Source: Streptococcus sp. 2342
GTDB taxonomy: Bacteria > Bacillota > Bacilli > Lactobacillales > Streptococcaceae
Assembly: GCF_013276795.1 (NCBI RefSeq)
Contig: NZ_VMLR01000006.1
Span: 32,197-96,196, forward strand
Length of the DNA: 64,000 nt
Direction of reading: 5' to 3'
The translations under genes were made by a program, and so were the position numbers. Under the pieces are notes generated by a model. That model searched no databases. It was not told the DNA's origin and saw only the letters and a program-made list of their open reading frames with translations. This document shows, piece after piece, positions 18,523-26,039 of this stretch. Within the stretch, counting starts at the first letter, position 1. Every line of letters starts with the position of its first letter.

Positions 18523-19103
18523 CGAAATACTTTAATAAATACAATGTAGTTAATTTTACAATTTTTGTTTCTATTATATTTTTTATTTTAGAGCGTTTGG
18601 CTACATTTATCATTTTTCAAATACATATAGAAACATTTTTTTATTTTATTGTTTTTATATCAGTACTACGTTTAATTTCGAGTGTATCATTTATATTATT
18701 ACTATTTATAATTAATATCGATTTTGCATTTAGAAATGCTGAATTTGATTATTTCAGAAATAGCATTAAGTCATATGTTGCGACGTGGCAAATGAGACGA
18801 TTTTGTAGGCAGATAAATGTAGAGCCAACTTTGGAAGAATCTTCTCGCTACAGCAATTCAAAACAGGAAATTATCAGAAAAGCAAACCGTTCTCTATTGA
18901 CATTAACTGTTGTTTACTATGAACAAAAAGCTGTTGCAACATGGACTTTTCCAGCGAATTGTGAAAGTTATAATATTATGGAAGAATTATTAGCACAGGC
19001 TAAAAGAGAATTAAATCAGTTAGATAGTAGATATTTATTTAATGATTTTATTAGATTAGAAAATAGTAGAACATTCAGCTCAACAGCATTTAGAAAAAAA
19101 TAA
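18519..19103 (+). CDS. Small membrane protein of the transfer module
   Basis: 194 aa. Two or three hydrophobic helices occupy residues about 12-70, then a soluble basic segment (ATWQMRRFCRQ) and a helical C-terminus. It overlaps the FtsK-like gene by four bases (ATGA), which suggests equal amounts of both proteins. No family recognised. It may be the membrane partner of the coupling ATPase. Confidence 0.7.
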   Translation: MTKYFNKYNVVNFTIFVSIIFFILERLATFIIFQIHIETFFYFIVFISVLRLISSVSFILLLFIINIDFAFRNAEFDYFRNSIKSYVATWQMRRFCRQINVEPTLEESSRYSNSKQEIIRKANRSLLTLTVVYYEQKAVATWTFPANCESYNIMEELLAQAKRELNQLDSRYLFNDFIRLENSRTFSSTAFRKK

Positions 19104-19104
19104 A

Positions 19105-19148
19105 GGTGCGGTGTACTGCTACTGAAGGTAAGCAAGTACACCAGCACC
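19105..19148. other. Hairpin 1 upstream of rep
   Basis: GGTGCGGTGTACT (19105-19117) pairs with AGTACACCAGCACC (19135-19148) with one bulged base. There is no T run, so it is not a normal terminator. It starts two bases after the preceding stop codon. Confidence 0.7.
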
Positions 19149-19190
19149 ATAAATTTAAAACAATTCACGTCTAATGAATAAGATTTTTAT

Positions 19191-19281
19191 GTTGTGATGT
19201 GTCAAGAAAATATGATGTTTGTTTGGATGTGGATGCACGTTTTTCTCCGTCAGTGCATCCACATTCAAACCATATCACAAC
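19191..19281. other. Large cruciform upstream of rep; candidate replication or transfer origin
   Basis: The inner arms GTTTGGATGTGGATGCAC (19221-19238) and GTGCATCCACATTCAAAC (19253-19270) pair over 18 bases with one mismatch around a 14-base loop. The outer arms GTTGTGATGTG (19191-19201) and CATATCACAAC (19271-19281) pair over 11 bases with one mismatch. It sits directly before a HUH-type Rep gene, where rolling-circle dso/oriT sites are commonly found. Confidence 0.65.
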
Positions 19282-19335
19282 AACTCAAAATCAACACACA
19301 CTCTCTATTTTGTGTCAAAATCAGGAAGGATTTTT

Positions 19336-20664
19336 ATGAAGATTAATCAAAATGATAGAAAAAGAAAATTTTTTGGTCAAATTTCATTTGAATATGAACA
19401 TAATGCAAATTTAAAATTAACTGAAAAAGATTTTCGTGAATCCGTTGTTCAACGTATTAAAGACTATTGTAAAAATGAAGATGATAGGTATCATATTATT
19501 TTTCATGATAAAGATTTAAAAGATGACGGAAGTTCAAAACCATTGCATGCCCATTTTTATATTGATTTCAAACATGCTCATACTTATTCATCTGTTTATA
19601 AAAGCTTATCAATTTCAAGAGAACAAAATTTAGAGTTTGTTCGTAGTTCGATAAAAGCATGTCGATATTTAACACATAGAAATGAACGTAATATGGAAGA
19701 ACACAAATTCCCCTATGAGGTCAAAGAAGTCATTTCATCAGAAAATACAAACTATATCGATGATATCATGGGAAAAATCAAAAATCATAGCAAAGAAAAA
19801 TCTGACAATGGTCTAGAAATAGACGATTATTGTTTAGAATTAAGCTATCTAATCTCAGAAGAAGGCTTACTTACAACTGAAGCAAAACAACAATTATTTG
19901 AGCAATTCACTCAACGGATAGCACAAAAAGCGTGGAATTCAAATAAAAGACAATTTGAGGAAAACAGACAAGAATTTATTCATAAGGAGTTTATTCGTAT
20001 GAGTAAGGGCGAACGAAATCATACAGGTATTTATATTCAAGCTGAAGGAGGAACAGGAAAATCATATTTAGCACGCTTACTTGCAGAAGAACGTGATAGA
20101 TTAGGAGCACATACCCCATCAATAAATAAAAAGCGTTTCGATTTAGGTTCTGGCTACAAAGGAGAAAAAACAATTGTAATCAATGAACTAGATGCAAGTT
20201 GTGGCATGACTTTTCGAGAGTTATTTCAGATACTAGAACCAGATTCAGCTACACAGTTAAGTTCACGGTTTAAAGATGCGTATATCATCAATGATTTAAC
20301 AATTATCACAAATTCAGATAGTTATTGGGATTGGTGTGATTCGTGGTTTGGAAAGAAAAATAAAGAATATCATCAGCTAATGCGAAGAATTAGATTTGTA
20401 ATTAAAATGATTCACGATGAAAAGAATAAGGTTATCAAAATTGAATTATGGAATTACACAGCAAAACGTGATTTAAAAGAAAAAGCAAAACAAGCATTTG
20501 AAAAATTACAGACGTATTCACTAAACAGTGTAGAAAATGAAGAAGAATTTCGAAAAATCGCTTCGGATATATTAGGAAGAATTAAGAAAGTAAAAAATAT
20601 TGACAGCAAAAGAAAAGTTATCACTACAGACTCAACCGACCAAAGCGAGTGCAGTGATAACTAA
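19336..20664 (+). CDS. rep: Rep/relaxase with HUH endonuclease and superfamily 3-like P-loop domain
   Basis: 442 aa from ATG 19336, chosen because AGGAAGG precedes it; an upstream in-frame ATG at 19219 lies inside the cruciform. The N-terminal domain looks like Rep_2-type rolling-circle initiators: HYIIFHDKD-like strand (RYHIIFHDKD), HUH motif PLHAHFYIDF, and a Tyr in CRYLTHRNERN as nick-site nucleophile. The C-terminal domain has AEGGTGKSYLARLLAE (Walker A), TIVINELDA (Walker B) and LTIITNSD (motif C), like viral Rep helicases. In streptococcal IMEs this two-domain type serves as relaxase and probably as replication initiator for the excised circle. Confidence 0.88.
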   Translation: MKINQNDRKRKFFGQISFEYEHNANLKLTEKDFRESVVQRIKDYCKNEDDRYHIIFHDKDLKDDGSSKPLHAHFYIDFKHAHTYSSVYKSLSISREQNLEFVRSSIKACRYLTHRNERNMEEHKFPYEVKEVISSENTNYIDDIMGKIKNHSKEKSDNGLEIDDYCLELSYLISEEGLLTTEAKQQLFEQFTQRIAQKAWNSNKRQFEENRQEFIHKEFIRMSKGERNHTGIYIQAEGGTGKSYLARLLAEERDRLGAHTPSINKKRFDLGSGYKGEKTIVINELDASCGMTFRELFQILEPDSATQLSSRFKDAYIINDLTIITNSDSYWDWCDSWFGKKNKEYHQLMRRIRFVIKMIHDEKNKVIKIELWNYTAKRDLKEKAKQAFEKLQTYSLNSVENEEEFRKIASDILGRIKKVKNIDSKRKVITTDSTDQSECSDN

Positions 20665-20727
20665 AACTAGTGGAAATAATAAATACTATTTCTGCTTCTA
20701 TTGTATCATAGAATAAGGAAAAATTAT

Positions 20728-21066
20728 ATGACAGATAAAATTTTAATCAAAATAGACAATTTAGAAGTACAGTTGCCTGCCTCTCATATCATAGTAGAAA
20801 AAGATGAATACCTCAACTTAAAAAACAAGGCTTCTCAGGGGAAGTATATGAGCTTATCCGAGGTTTTAGAGATGGTTTCAGTCTCTCGACCTTGGCTATT
20901 GGAACATGTTCTTTATCAACCTGCTATTCGCTCAAAAATCGATATTGATAAAAACAAAGATGGGTTTGTGAAATATCCAGACAGTCAGGGTGGACGGTAC
21001 TATTTCTTAGCTAGTAAAACGAAACAATTTTTTGAAGAAAACTTTGCAGAAATCTTTAGTTTATGA
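20728..21066 (+). CDS. xis: DUF771 protein, probable excisionase
   Basis: 112 aa from ATG 20728, behind AAGGAAAAATT. YMSLSEVLEMVSVSRPWLLEHVLYQP looks like a winged-helix DNA-binding segment, as in DUF771 proteins found beside integrases of streptococcal phages and islands. The position directly before the integrase supports a role as recombination directionality factor. The symbol is given by function and is tentative. A hairpin between the two genes may reduce integrase expression. Confidence 0.7.
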   Translation: MTDKILIKIDNLEVQLPASHIIVEKDEYLNLKNKASQGKYMSLSEVLEMVSVSRPWLLEHVLYQPAIRSKIDIDKNKDGFVKYPDSQGGRYYFLASKTKQFFEENFAEIFSL

Positions 21067-21067
21067 T

Positions 21068-21104
21068 ACGATAATCAAGATAATATCTTGGTTATCGTCT
21101 TTTA
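21068..21104 (+). terminator. Hairpin between excisionase-like gene and integrase
   Basis: ACGATAATCAAGATA pairs with ATATCTTGGTTATCGT and is followed by CTTTTAG. It starts right after the upstream stop, so it is a terminator or attenuator before int. Confidence 0.7.
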
Positions 21105-21117
21105 GAAAGAGGTAATC

Positions 21118-22260
21118 ATGTCAGTTTCATTCAGAAAACGAGGAAAAAAGAATTTATGGGATTATAGAATTTTTGATAAAAATAAAAAGGTGGTTGCTTC
21201 AAATTCAGGCTTTAAGACAAAAAGAGAAGCTGAAATTGAAGCGTTAGCTCTTGAGTTAAAATTGCTTAATGGTGCAATAATTGATAAAAATATTACATTC
21301 TATGCTCTATGGGAAAAGTGGCTAGAATTAACAGTTAAACCAATTGGAAAAGCGGAATCTACTTTCAATAAGCATCTAATACGTGGTAAATTCATTCAAG
21401 CATATTTCAAAGACAAACCAGCCTTAAAAATTAAAGCAAGCGAATATCAAGAATTTATTAATAAGTACGCTGAAACTAATAGCAGAGACAATGTTAGTAG
21501 AATGAATGCGGAAATTAGAAATGTGATTGTATTTGCGAAAAGAGATAAGCTTAATATCGAAGATTTTACTGAAGGAGTTATACTCTCAGGACGACCTCCA
21601 CAAAAGCGAAGAGATGAAAAATATATTCATAGCTTTGAAGACTATCAAAAGTTAGTAACATATTTAGAAAGCAATCTTGATTTAACAACTTCAATCGTTC
21701 CACATTTACTATTAATTCAACTAAAAACGGGATTACGTGCAGGGGAAGTTGCAGGTCTCACATGGGATTGTGTATTGTGGGAAAGTTCAGAAATAAAAAC
21801 ATATCGCAGATATGATACTATAAAAAAACGTTGGACAAAACCCAAAACGGAAGATTCAGTTCGAACAGTTCCAATAGATGAAGATACATTAACAATTTTA
21901 AAGAAAATAAAACAAGAGCAATCTGTATTCATTGAAAATGAGATGATTACGAATAATGAAAATATGATTTTTATTGATTTGAATTATAATGTTGTAACAA
22001 ATGCAGGAGTGAACAAGCATTTAAAACAAATTTTAAAGACCTTAAAAATTCATCCTCAAACTATGACAAGTACAGGTCTGAGACACACGTATTGTTCAAC
22101 AATGTTAGCAATGGGTGTTGATATTTGGGCAGTTTCAAAATTAATGGGTCATAGAGATATTAAACAAATAACTGAAACTTATGGACATCTTATAAAAGAA
22201 AAAGCAGATATTGAAAATAACAAAGTTCGTGCTGTTTTGACGAGTTTAGTTAAAAAATAG
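21118..22260 (+). CDS. int: Tyrosine site-specific integrase
   Basis: 380 aa. N-terminal arm-DNA-binding domain (residues 1-60, WDYRIFDKNKKVVASNSGF), SAM-like core-binding domain (about 65-170) and catalytic domain. Catalytic residues are visible: Arg in KTGLRAGEVAGLTW, His/Arg in GLRHTYCSTM, His in MGHRDIKQ and the Tyr nucleophile in TETYGHL. The start follows AAAGAGG. The stop is six bases from a pair of TTGACCA arm sites and 70 bases from attR. It recombines the element into the 3' end of tRNA-Lys(CTT). Confidence 0.96.
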   Translation: MSVSFRKRGKKNLWDYRIFDKNKKVVASNSGFKTKREAEIEALALELKLLNGAIIDKNITFYALWEKWLELTVKPIGKAESTFNKHLIRGKFIQAYFKDKPALKIKASEYQEFINKYAETNSRDNVSRMNAEIRNVIVFAKRDKLNIEDFTEGVILSGRPPQKRRDEKYIHSFEDYQKLVTYLESNLDLTTSIVPHLLLIQLKTGLRAGEVAGLTWDCVLWESSEIKTYRRYDTIKKRWTKPKTEDSVRTVPIDEDTLTILKKIKQEQSVFIENEMITNNENMIFIDLNYNVVTNAGVNKHLKQILKTLKIHPQTMTSTGLRHTYCSTMLAMGVDIWAVSKLMGHRDIKQITETYGHLIKEKADIENNKVRAVLTSLVKK

Positions 22261-22265
22261 AATTA

Positions 22266-22283
22266 TTGACCAAAAGTTGACCA
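22266..22283. promoter_or_regulatory. Integrase arm-type sites, right end
   Basis: TTGACCA at 22266 and 22277, 11 bases apart, the second in GTTGACCAAAT; same layout as 12099-12116. Confidence 0.75.
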
Positions 22284-22291
22284 AATCAAAA

Positions 22292-22317
22292 AGAAACGTT
22301 GATTTAACAACGTTTCT
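22292..22317. terminator. Terminator at the right end of the IME, usable by int and by tRNA-Lys
   Basis: AGAAACGTTG (22292-22301) and CAACGTTTCT (22308-22317) form a perfect 10-bp stem. On the minus strand it is followed by TTTTTG, so it can end the 6S/tRNA-Lys transcript now that the native terminator is 10 kb away. Confidence 0.75.
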
Positions 22318-22329
22318 AAACTATATACT

Positions 22330-22341
22330 ATGCCCCCTACA
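22330..22341. repeat. attR core of the IME
   Basis: ATGCCCCCTACA, the complement of the last tRNA-Lys bases; identical to attL at 11993-12004. Confidence 0.88.
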
Positions 22342-22403
22342 GGGATCGAACCTGTGACCCACGGATTAAGAGTCCGCTGCTCTGCCAGCTGAGCTAAGGA
22401 GGC
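22331..22403 (-). tRNA. tRNA-Lys (anticodon CTT)
   Basis: 73 nt without encoded CCA. The acceptor GCCTCCT pairs with AGGGGGC, discriminator A. D arm GCTC/GAGC, anticodon loop CTCTTAA (anticodon CTT, reads AAG), T arm CAGG TTCGATC CCTG. The IME left the gene intact because its att core restores the 3' end. It follows 6S RNA on the same strand. Confidence 0.96.
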
Positions 22404-22404
22404 A

Positions 22405-22603
22405 AAGAAAAAGCTGTATTGGTGCCGAAACTTCACGGTTTGTATTGAACCCGCGCAATTAAGCAGGTGGGCAACTCGCTCTAACTGAAGCTGTTTCCGT
22501 GTGAGACGGCCTACATGCTGTTAGAAGACTTTTGTTTCCCTAATAATACAAAAAATAGTCGGTCAACACTTAAGTGTGAAGTCGTACACCACAGCGTTTC
22601 TAT
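22405..22603 (-). ncRNA. ssrS: 6S RNA (RNA polymerase regulator)
   Basis: A rod-like RNA of about 200 nt. The closing stem pairs ACACCACAGC (22586-22595 on the plus strand) with GCTGTATTGGTGC (22413-22425). The next helices bring CGACTTCAC (5' part) and GAAAC-CTTCA (middle) against the GTGAAGTTTCGG segment, which suggests alternative folds, and the end of the hairpin is a short GC-rich stem (CACCTGC/GCGCGGGT). Length, long imperfect hairpin, position after rarA and ahead of a tRNA, and a separate promoter support 6S RNA, which binds the sigma-A holoenzyme. No alignment could be run, so family assignment rests on structure and context. Confidence 0.72.
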
Positions 22604-22609
22604 GTTTAT

Positions 22610-22637
22610 ATGATACCACTTTTTCAAAAAAAATCAA
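22610..22637 (-). promoter_or_regulatory. Promoter of 6S RNA
   Basis: On the minus strand TTGATT (22632-22637) and TATCAT (22610-22615) are 16 bases apart, just after the rarA stop. Confidence 0.6.
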
Positions 22638-22666
22638 GAGGAAAGTGCAATTTTTTGAAAAGGATT

Positions 22667-23938
22667 TCAGATTTTTCGCAAACGGTCGATGGCTTCCTTT
22701 CTTTGAGCCAAAGCCCGTTCATATTTACCAGTGTCTTCTGCTTGGAAATAGTGATGATTACGGATTTTTTCTGGCAGATAGTCTTGTTTAATCCAATTTC
22801 CAGGATAGTTGTGTGGATAGAGGTAGTCTTGGGCATTCCCCAGTTCCTTGCTTCCACTGTAGTGCCCATCACGCAGGTGTCGCGGAATAGGCAAGTGCCC
22901 TGATGTTTTGAGGTCAGCAAGTGCCTTATCCATAGCTACATAGGCTGAGTTGGATTTTGGAGAAAGGGCCAAATCAATGACGACATTGGCAATGAGAATG
23001 CGGGCTTCTGGGAACCCAATCTTCTGGGCAGCATCCAGAGCAGTCACGGTATGAATCTGGGCCTCAGGATTGGCTAAGCCGATATCTTCATAGGCGATAA
23101 CGGTCAAGCGACGAGCGAGACTTGGCAAATCACCAGCCTCAATCAAGCGGGCAGCATAGTGAAGACTGGCATCAACATCTGAGCCACGGATAGACTTTTG
23201 CAGGGCTGAGAGAACATCGTAGTGGCCATCTCCATCCTTGTCCATGGTAATGTAGCTCCGCTGCAAGCTATTTTCCATGATGTCTAGGGTGATGTGGCGG
23301 ATGCCCTCGTCATTCTCAGGGGTAGAGAGAACTGCCAAGTCCAGTGAGTTAAAGGCAGAGCGAAGGTCTCCGTTTGTAGAGGTTGCGATGAAATCCAGCG
23401 CATCCTCATCTAGTTCTACTGGAAAATCAAAACCACGCTCAGGGTTACTTAGAGCTATCTGCAGGGCCTCTTTGACGTCTTGGTTAGACAGAGGTTCCAG
23501 TTCAAAAATTTGAACGCGACTGCGAATGGCAGGAGTGACAGAGAAGAAAGGATTTTCAGTCGTAGCGCCAATCATGATGACCAGTCCACTTTCCAAGAGA
23601 GGCAAGAGGAAGTCTTGCTTGGTTTTATCTAGTCTATGAATTTCGTCAAGGAGTAGTACAAGTCCCCCTGAGAATTTAGCTTCTTCCGCGATTTCTTGAA
23701 GTCGTTTTTTACTATCAACTGTCGCATTGAAAGTTCGAAAGGCATACTTAGTAGTCCCAGCGATGGCTGAGGCAATACTGGTCTTGCCGATTCCTGGAGG
23801 TCCATATAGAATCATGGAGGACAGGCGGTTGGCTTCCACCATACGGCGGATGATTTTTCCAGGTCCGACCAGATGTTCCTGACCGATGACCTGGTCGATG
23901 GTTTTAGGGCGCATGCGAAGCGCGAGATTGTCTGGCAT
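22667..23938 (-). CDS. rarA: Replication-associated recombination protein A (AAA+ ATPase)
   Basis: 423 aa, RarA/MgsA family (Mgs1 homologue), which acts at stalled forks. The N-terminal LALRMRPKTIDQVIGQEHLVGPG is the family opening; Walker A GPPGIGKTS is near residue 45-53; Walker B is LVLLLDEIHR; sensor 1 lies in GATTENPFF; and the arginine finger in PAIRSRVQIFEL. The C-terminal tetramerisation domain (SIRGSDVDASLHYAARLIEAGD) is complete. It is transcribed towards 6S RNA and tRNA-Lys and divergent from the DUF3013 gene. Confidence 0.95.
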   Translation of the reverse strand: MPDNLALRMRPKTIDQVIGQEHLVGPGKIIRRMVEANRLSSMILYGPPGIGKTSIASAIAGTTKYAFRTFNATVDSKKRLQEIAEEAKFSGGLVLLLDEIHRLDKTKQDFLLPLLESGLVIMIGATTENPFFSVTPAIRSRVQIFELEPLSNQDVKEALQIALSNPERGFDFPVELDEDALDFIATSTNGDLRSAFNSLDLAVLSTPENDEGIRHITLDIMENSLQRSYITMDKDGDGHYDVLSALQKSIRGSDVDASLHYAARLIEAGDLPSLARRLTVIAYEDIGLANPEAQIHTVTALDAAQKIGFPEARILIANVVIDLALSPKSNSAYVAMDKALADLKTSGHLPIPRHLRDGHYSGSKELGNAQDYLYPHNYPGNWIKQDYLPEKIRNHHYFQAEDTGKYERALAQRKEAIDRLRKI

Positions 23939-24052
23939 AGCAGTCCTTTCTAACGTGGATTTTCTGATGTATATGTGGTAAGATGGTAGTATCTATTTTA
24001 GCATATTTCCGAGCAATCGGGGCGATTAAGAGTCGCATAGGAAGAGGACAAA

Positions 24053-24523
24053 ATGGCAACATATGGATTTTTAGATGTTTTAGAGGAAGAGTTGGAGAAG
24101 AATTTTCCCTTTGACTTTGAGATTAGTTGGGACAAGCGCAATCACGCGGTTGAAGTGAGTTTTCTATTGGAAGCGCAAAATGCTGCAGGTGTGGAGATGG
24201 TGGATGAGGATGGAGAGGTTTCATCAGATGACATTCTCTTTGAAGAAGCAGTGCTTTTTTACAATCCTGCCAAATCAACAGTCAATGAGGAAGACTATTT
24301 GACTGTCATTCCTTATCTGCCTAAAAAGGGATTTTCTCGTGAGTTTTTAGCTTATTTTACCCTTTTCCTTAAAGATACTGCCGAGGTTGGACTAGATGCC
24401 CTCATGGACTTTTTGGAAGACCCAGAAGCAGAAGAATTCGTCATGGAATGGAACCAAGAAGTCTTTGAAGAAGGAAAAGTAGGTTTGGAAGAGGGAGAGT
24501 TTTATCCTTATCCGAGATACTAG
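24053..24523 (+). CDS. DUF3013 family protein
   Basis: 156 aa, strongly acidic, soluble. MATYGFLDVLEEELEKNFPFDFEISWDKRNHAVEVSF is typical of this Lactobacillales family of unknown function. It is the first of a row of plus-strand genes; the next gene begins 18 bases after its stop. The ATG follows GGAAGAGGACAAA. Confidence 0.8.
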   Translation: MATYGFLDVLEEELEKNFPFDFEISWDKRNHAVEVSFLLEAQNAAGVEMVDEDGEVSSDDILFEEAVLFYNPAKSTVNEEDYLTVIPYLPKKGFSREFLAYFTLFLKDTAEVGLDALMDFLEDPEAEEFVMEWNQEVFEEGKVGLEEGEFYPYPRY

Positions 24524-24541
24524 GAGTTGGTTGGAGATTTT

Positions 24542-25609
24542 ATGAAGAAAATTGGGATTTATTTGGTTTATGTGCTAGCTGTTGTCTTTATTATGCTGGC
24601 TTGTGCTTGTGGAACAATCGCATTTGCAGAGCTGGGGTATTCCGCAGTTTTAGTCTTTACTTTTGGTTATGCCTTCGCTCTTCTAAGCATGTATTTAATC
24701 TTGATTCTTCATGAGCTGGGACATGCTTTTTGTGGCTACTTGACAGGCTATCGGCTGGTGGCTTTTGGATTAGGACATTTTATTTTGACCAAAAAGTCAG
24801 GTAGGTTTCATCTTAGTAGAACAGCCATTCTGAAAAATGTTGGTGCTCAATACATTGGTTTAAAAGAGGATGAAAGCGATCAAAGAATCATCTTGATGCT
24901 TTCAGGAGGATTGATAGTTCATCTTTGCTTGATATTATTGGCGATAGTGTTTGGATTTTTAACAAGAAACTGGTATTTTGCAGGGACTTGGATTTTTCTT
25001 AATCTGTCTTTCTTCCTAAATAACATTTTACCAGTCGGCATCACCGATGGCGCAAAAATTTGGGAATTGCTACAACACCCTGAAAATACGAAATACGCCT
25101 ACCTGATGTTGAGGCATTCTGCCCAGACCTTGCTAGCTCCTCAAGAATATGATTTAAAAGACTTTATCATGTCTGTTGATGAGGAGGCGAGAGGGAGTTT
25201 TGCAGAAAGTGTTCAGACTCTTCAGGGGTTGGTATTCATATTGGATGATAATATAGAGCTTGCAAAGCAAGAGTTTCAGTCTGTGTTAGAGAAAACAGAT
25301 AATCCAATGTCTAAAACTAGTTCTCAATTATACCTTCTTCAAGTTGCTCTGATGGAAGGAGATAATAAGAAAGCGGAAGAATATGCAAGTATTCGAGGGG
25401 TCAAATCCTTTTTATCTCTAAAAACAGCAGATATGCAGGTCATTCAAGCTTGGTATCAATTTAAGGTAAGGAAAGATGTAGTTCAAACTCACAAGGCTAT
25501 GAAGATTGCTAGACAGAAAATGAATAGCAGTCGGATGTTACGGGATGAGAAAAGCTATTATCAAAACTGGTTAGCCGAGCTGGAAAAGGAATTAACCGAA
25601 GGAGTCTAA
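24542..25609 (+). CDS. Membrane M50-like zinc metalloprotease
   Basis: 355 aa from ATG 24542; GGTTGGAGATTTT just ahead is the ribosome site. An N-terminal hydrophobic hairpin (residues 8-50) leads to the zinc motif HELGH (about residues 60-64) inside a membrane helix, and further helices occur near 115-170, with NNILPVGITDGAKIW resembling the third zinc-ligand region (N-P-x-x-DG) of site-2 proteases. The C-terminal 180 residues are soluble and look like helical repeats. The substrate is unknown. It lies between DUF3013 and NUDIX genes, one base from the latter. Confidence 0.75.
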   Translation: MKKIGIYLVYVLAVVFIMLACACGTIAFAELGYSAVLVFTFGYAFALLSMYLILILHELGHAFCGYLTGYRLVAFGLGHFILTKKSGRFHLSRTAILKNVGAQYIGLKEDESDQRIILMLSGGLIVHLCLILLAIVFGFLTRNWYFAGTWIFLNLSFFLNNILPVGITDGAKIWELLQHPENTKYAYLMLRHSAQTLLAPQEYDLKDFIMSVDEEARGSFAESVQTLQGLVFILDDNIELAKQEFQSVLEKTDNPMSKTSSQLYLLQVALMEGDNKKAEEYASIRGVKSFLSLKTADMQVIQAWYQFKVRKDVVQTHKAMKIARQKMNSSRMLRDEKSYYQNWLAELEKELTEGV

Positions 25610-25610
25610 T

Positions 25611-26039
25611 ATGGAAATAGAGATTTCTGATTTTACAGGCTGTAAGATTGCTTTGTTTTGTGGGGATAGGCTCTTGACTATCTTACGCGATGATAAGACA
25701 AGCATTCCCTGGCCCAATATGTGGGAACTGCCAGGTGGTGGACGCGAAGGTGATGAAAGTCCTTTTGAGTGCGTGGCGCGTGAAGTTTATGAAGAACTGG
25801 GAATTCATCTGACTGAGGATTGTCTACTATGGAGTAAGGTTTATCCAAGTATGCTTTTTGCGGATAAACAATCTGTATTTCTAGTCGGCAAGTTAACGCA
25901 AGAACAGTTTGACCAGATTGTATTTGGAGATGAAGGACAGGGCTATCAGTTAATGAATGTCGAGGAATTTCTTAGTTCCAGTCAAGTTGTACCTCAGTTG
26001 CAGGATAGAGTGAGGGATTATTTGGAGGAAAGTTTATGA
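25611..26039 (+). CDS. NUDIX hydrolase
   Basis: 142 aa. The Nudix box is complete: Gly, five residues, Glu, seven residues, REVYEELGI (about residues 45-67). PWPNMWELPGG resembles MutT/ADP-ribose-type enzymes. The substrate is not evident. The stop overlaps the following GNAT gene's start by four bases. Confidence 0.88.
   Translation: MEIEISDFTGCKIALFCGDRLLTILRDDKTSIPWPNMWELPGGGREGDESPFECVAREVYEELGIHLTEDCLLWSKVYPSMLFADKQSVFLVGKLTQEQFDQIVFGDEGQGYQLMNVEEFLSSSQVVPQLQDRVRDYLEESL

Larger units (their letters stand above)
11993..22341. mobile_element. Integrative mobilizable element in tRNA-Lys(CTT), about 10.3 kb
   Basis: Bounded by 12-bp direct repeats ATGCCCCCTACA (11993-12004 and 22330-22341), the right one being the 3' end of tRNA-Lys. 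From right to left it carries a tyrosine integrase, a DUF771 protein, a Rep/relaxase with HUH and P-loop domains, a membrane protein, an FtsK/TcpA-like ATPase, a small conserved protein, an unknown gene, an XRE regulator, a large cell-wall surface protein and an unknown gene. There are no type IV secretion genes, so it can only be mobilised, not self-transmitted. The AT-rich composition differs from the flanking chromosome. Streptococcal IMEs with Rep-like relaxases of this two-domain kind and TcpA-like coupling proteins are known. Confidence 0.88.

Noticed and set aside
19219..19335. Upstream extension of rep to ATG 19219
   Set aside because: This part is the cruciform; the ATG at 19336 has the AGGAAGG site and starts the conserved domain.
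11993..22341. Prophage or full ICE
   Set aside because: No capsid, lysis, VirB4/VirD4-pore or other transfer genes; only mobilisation genes are present.
22576..22920. Small frames over the 6S RNA and rarA end
   Set aside because: They cover a structured RNA and the rarA coding end; no ribosome site.
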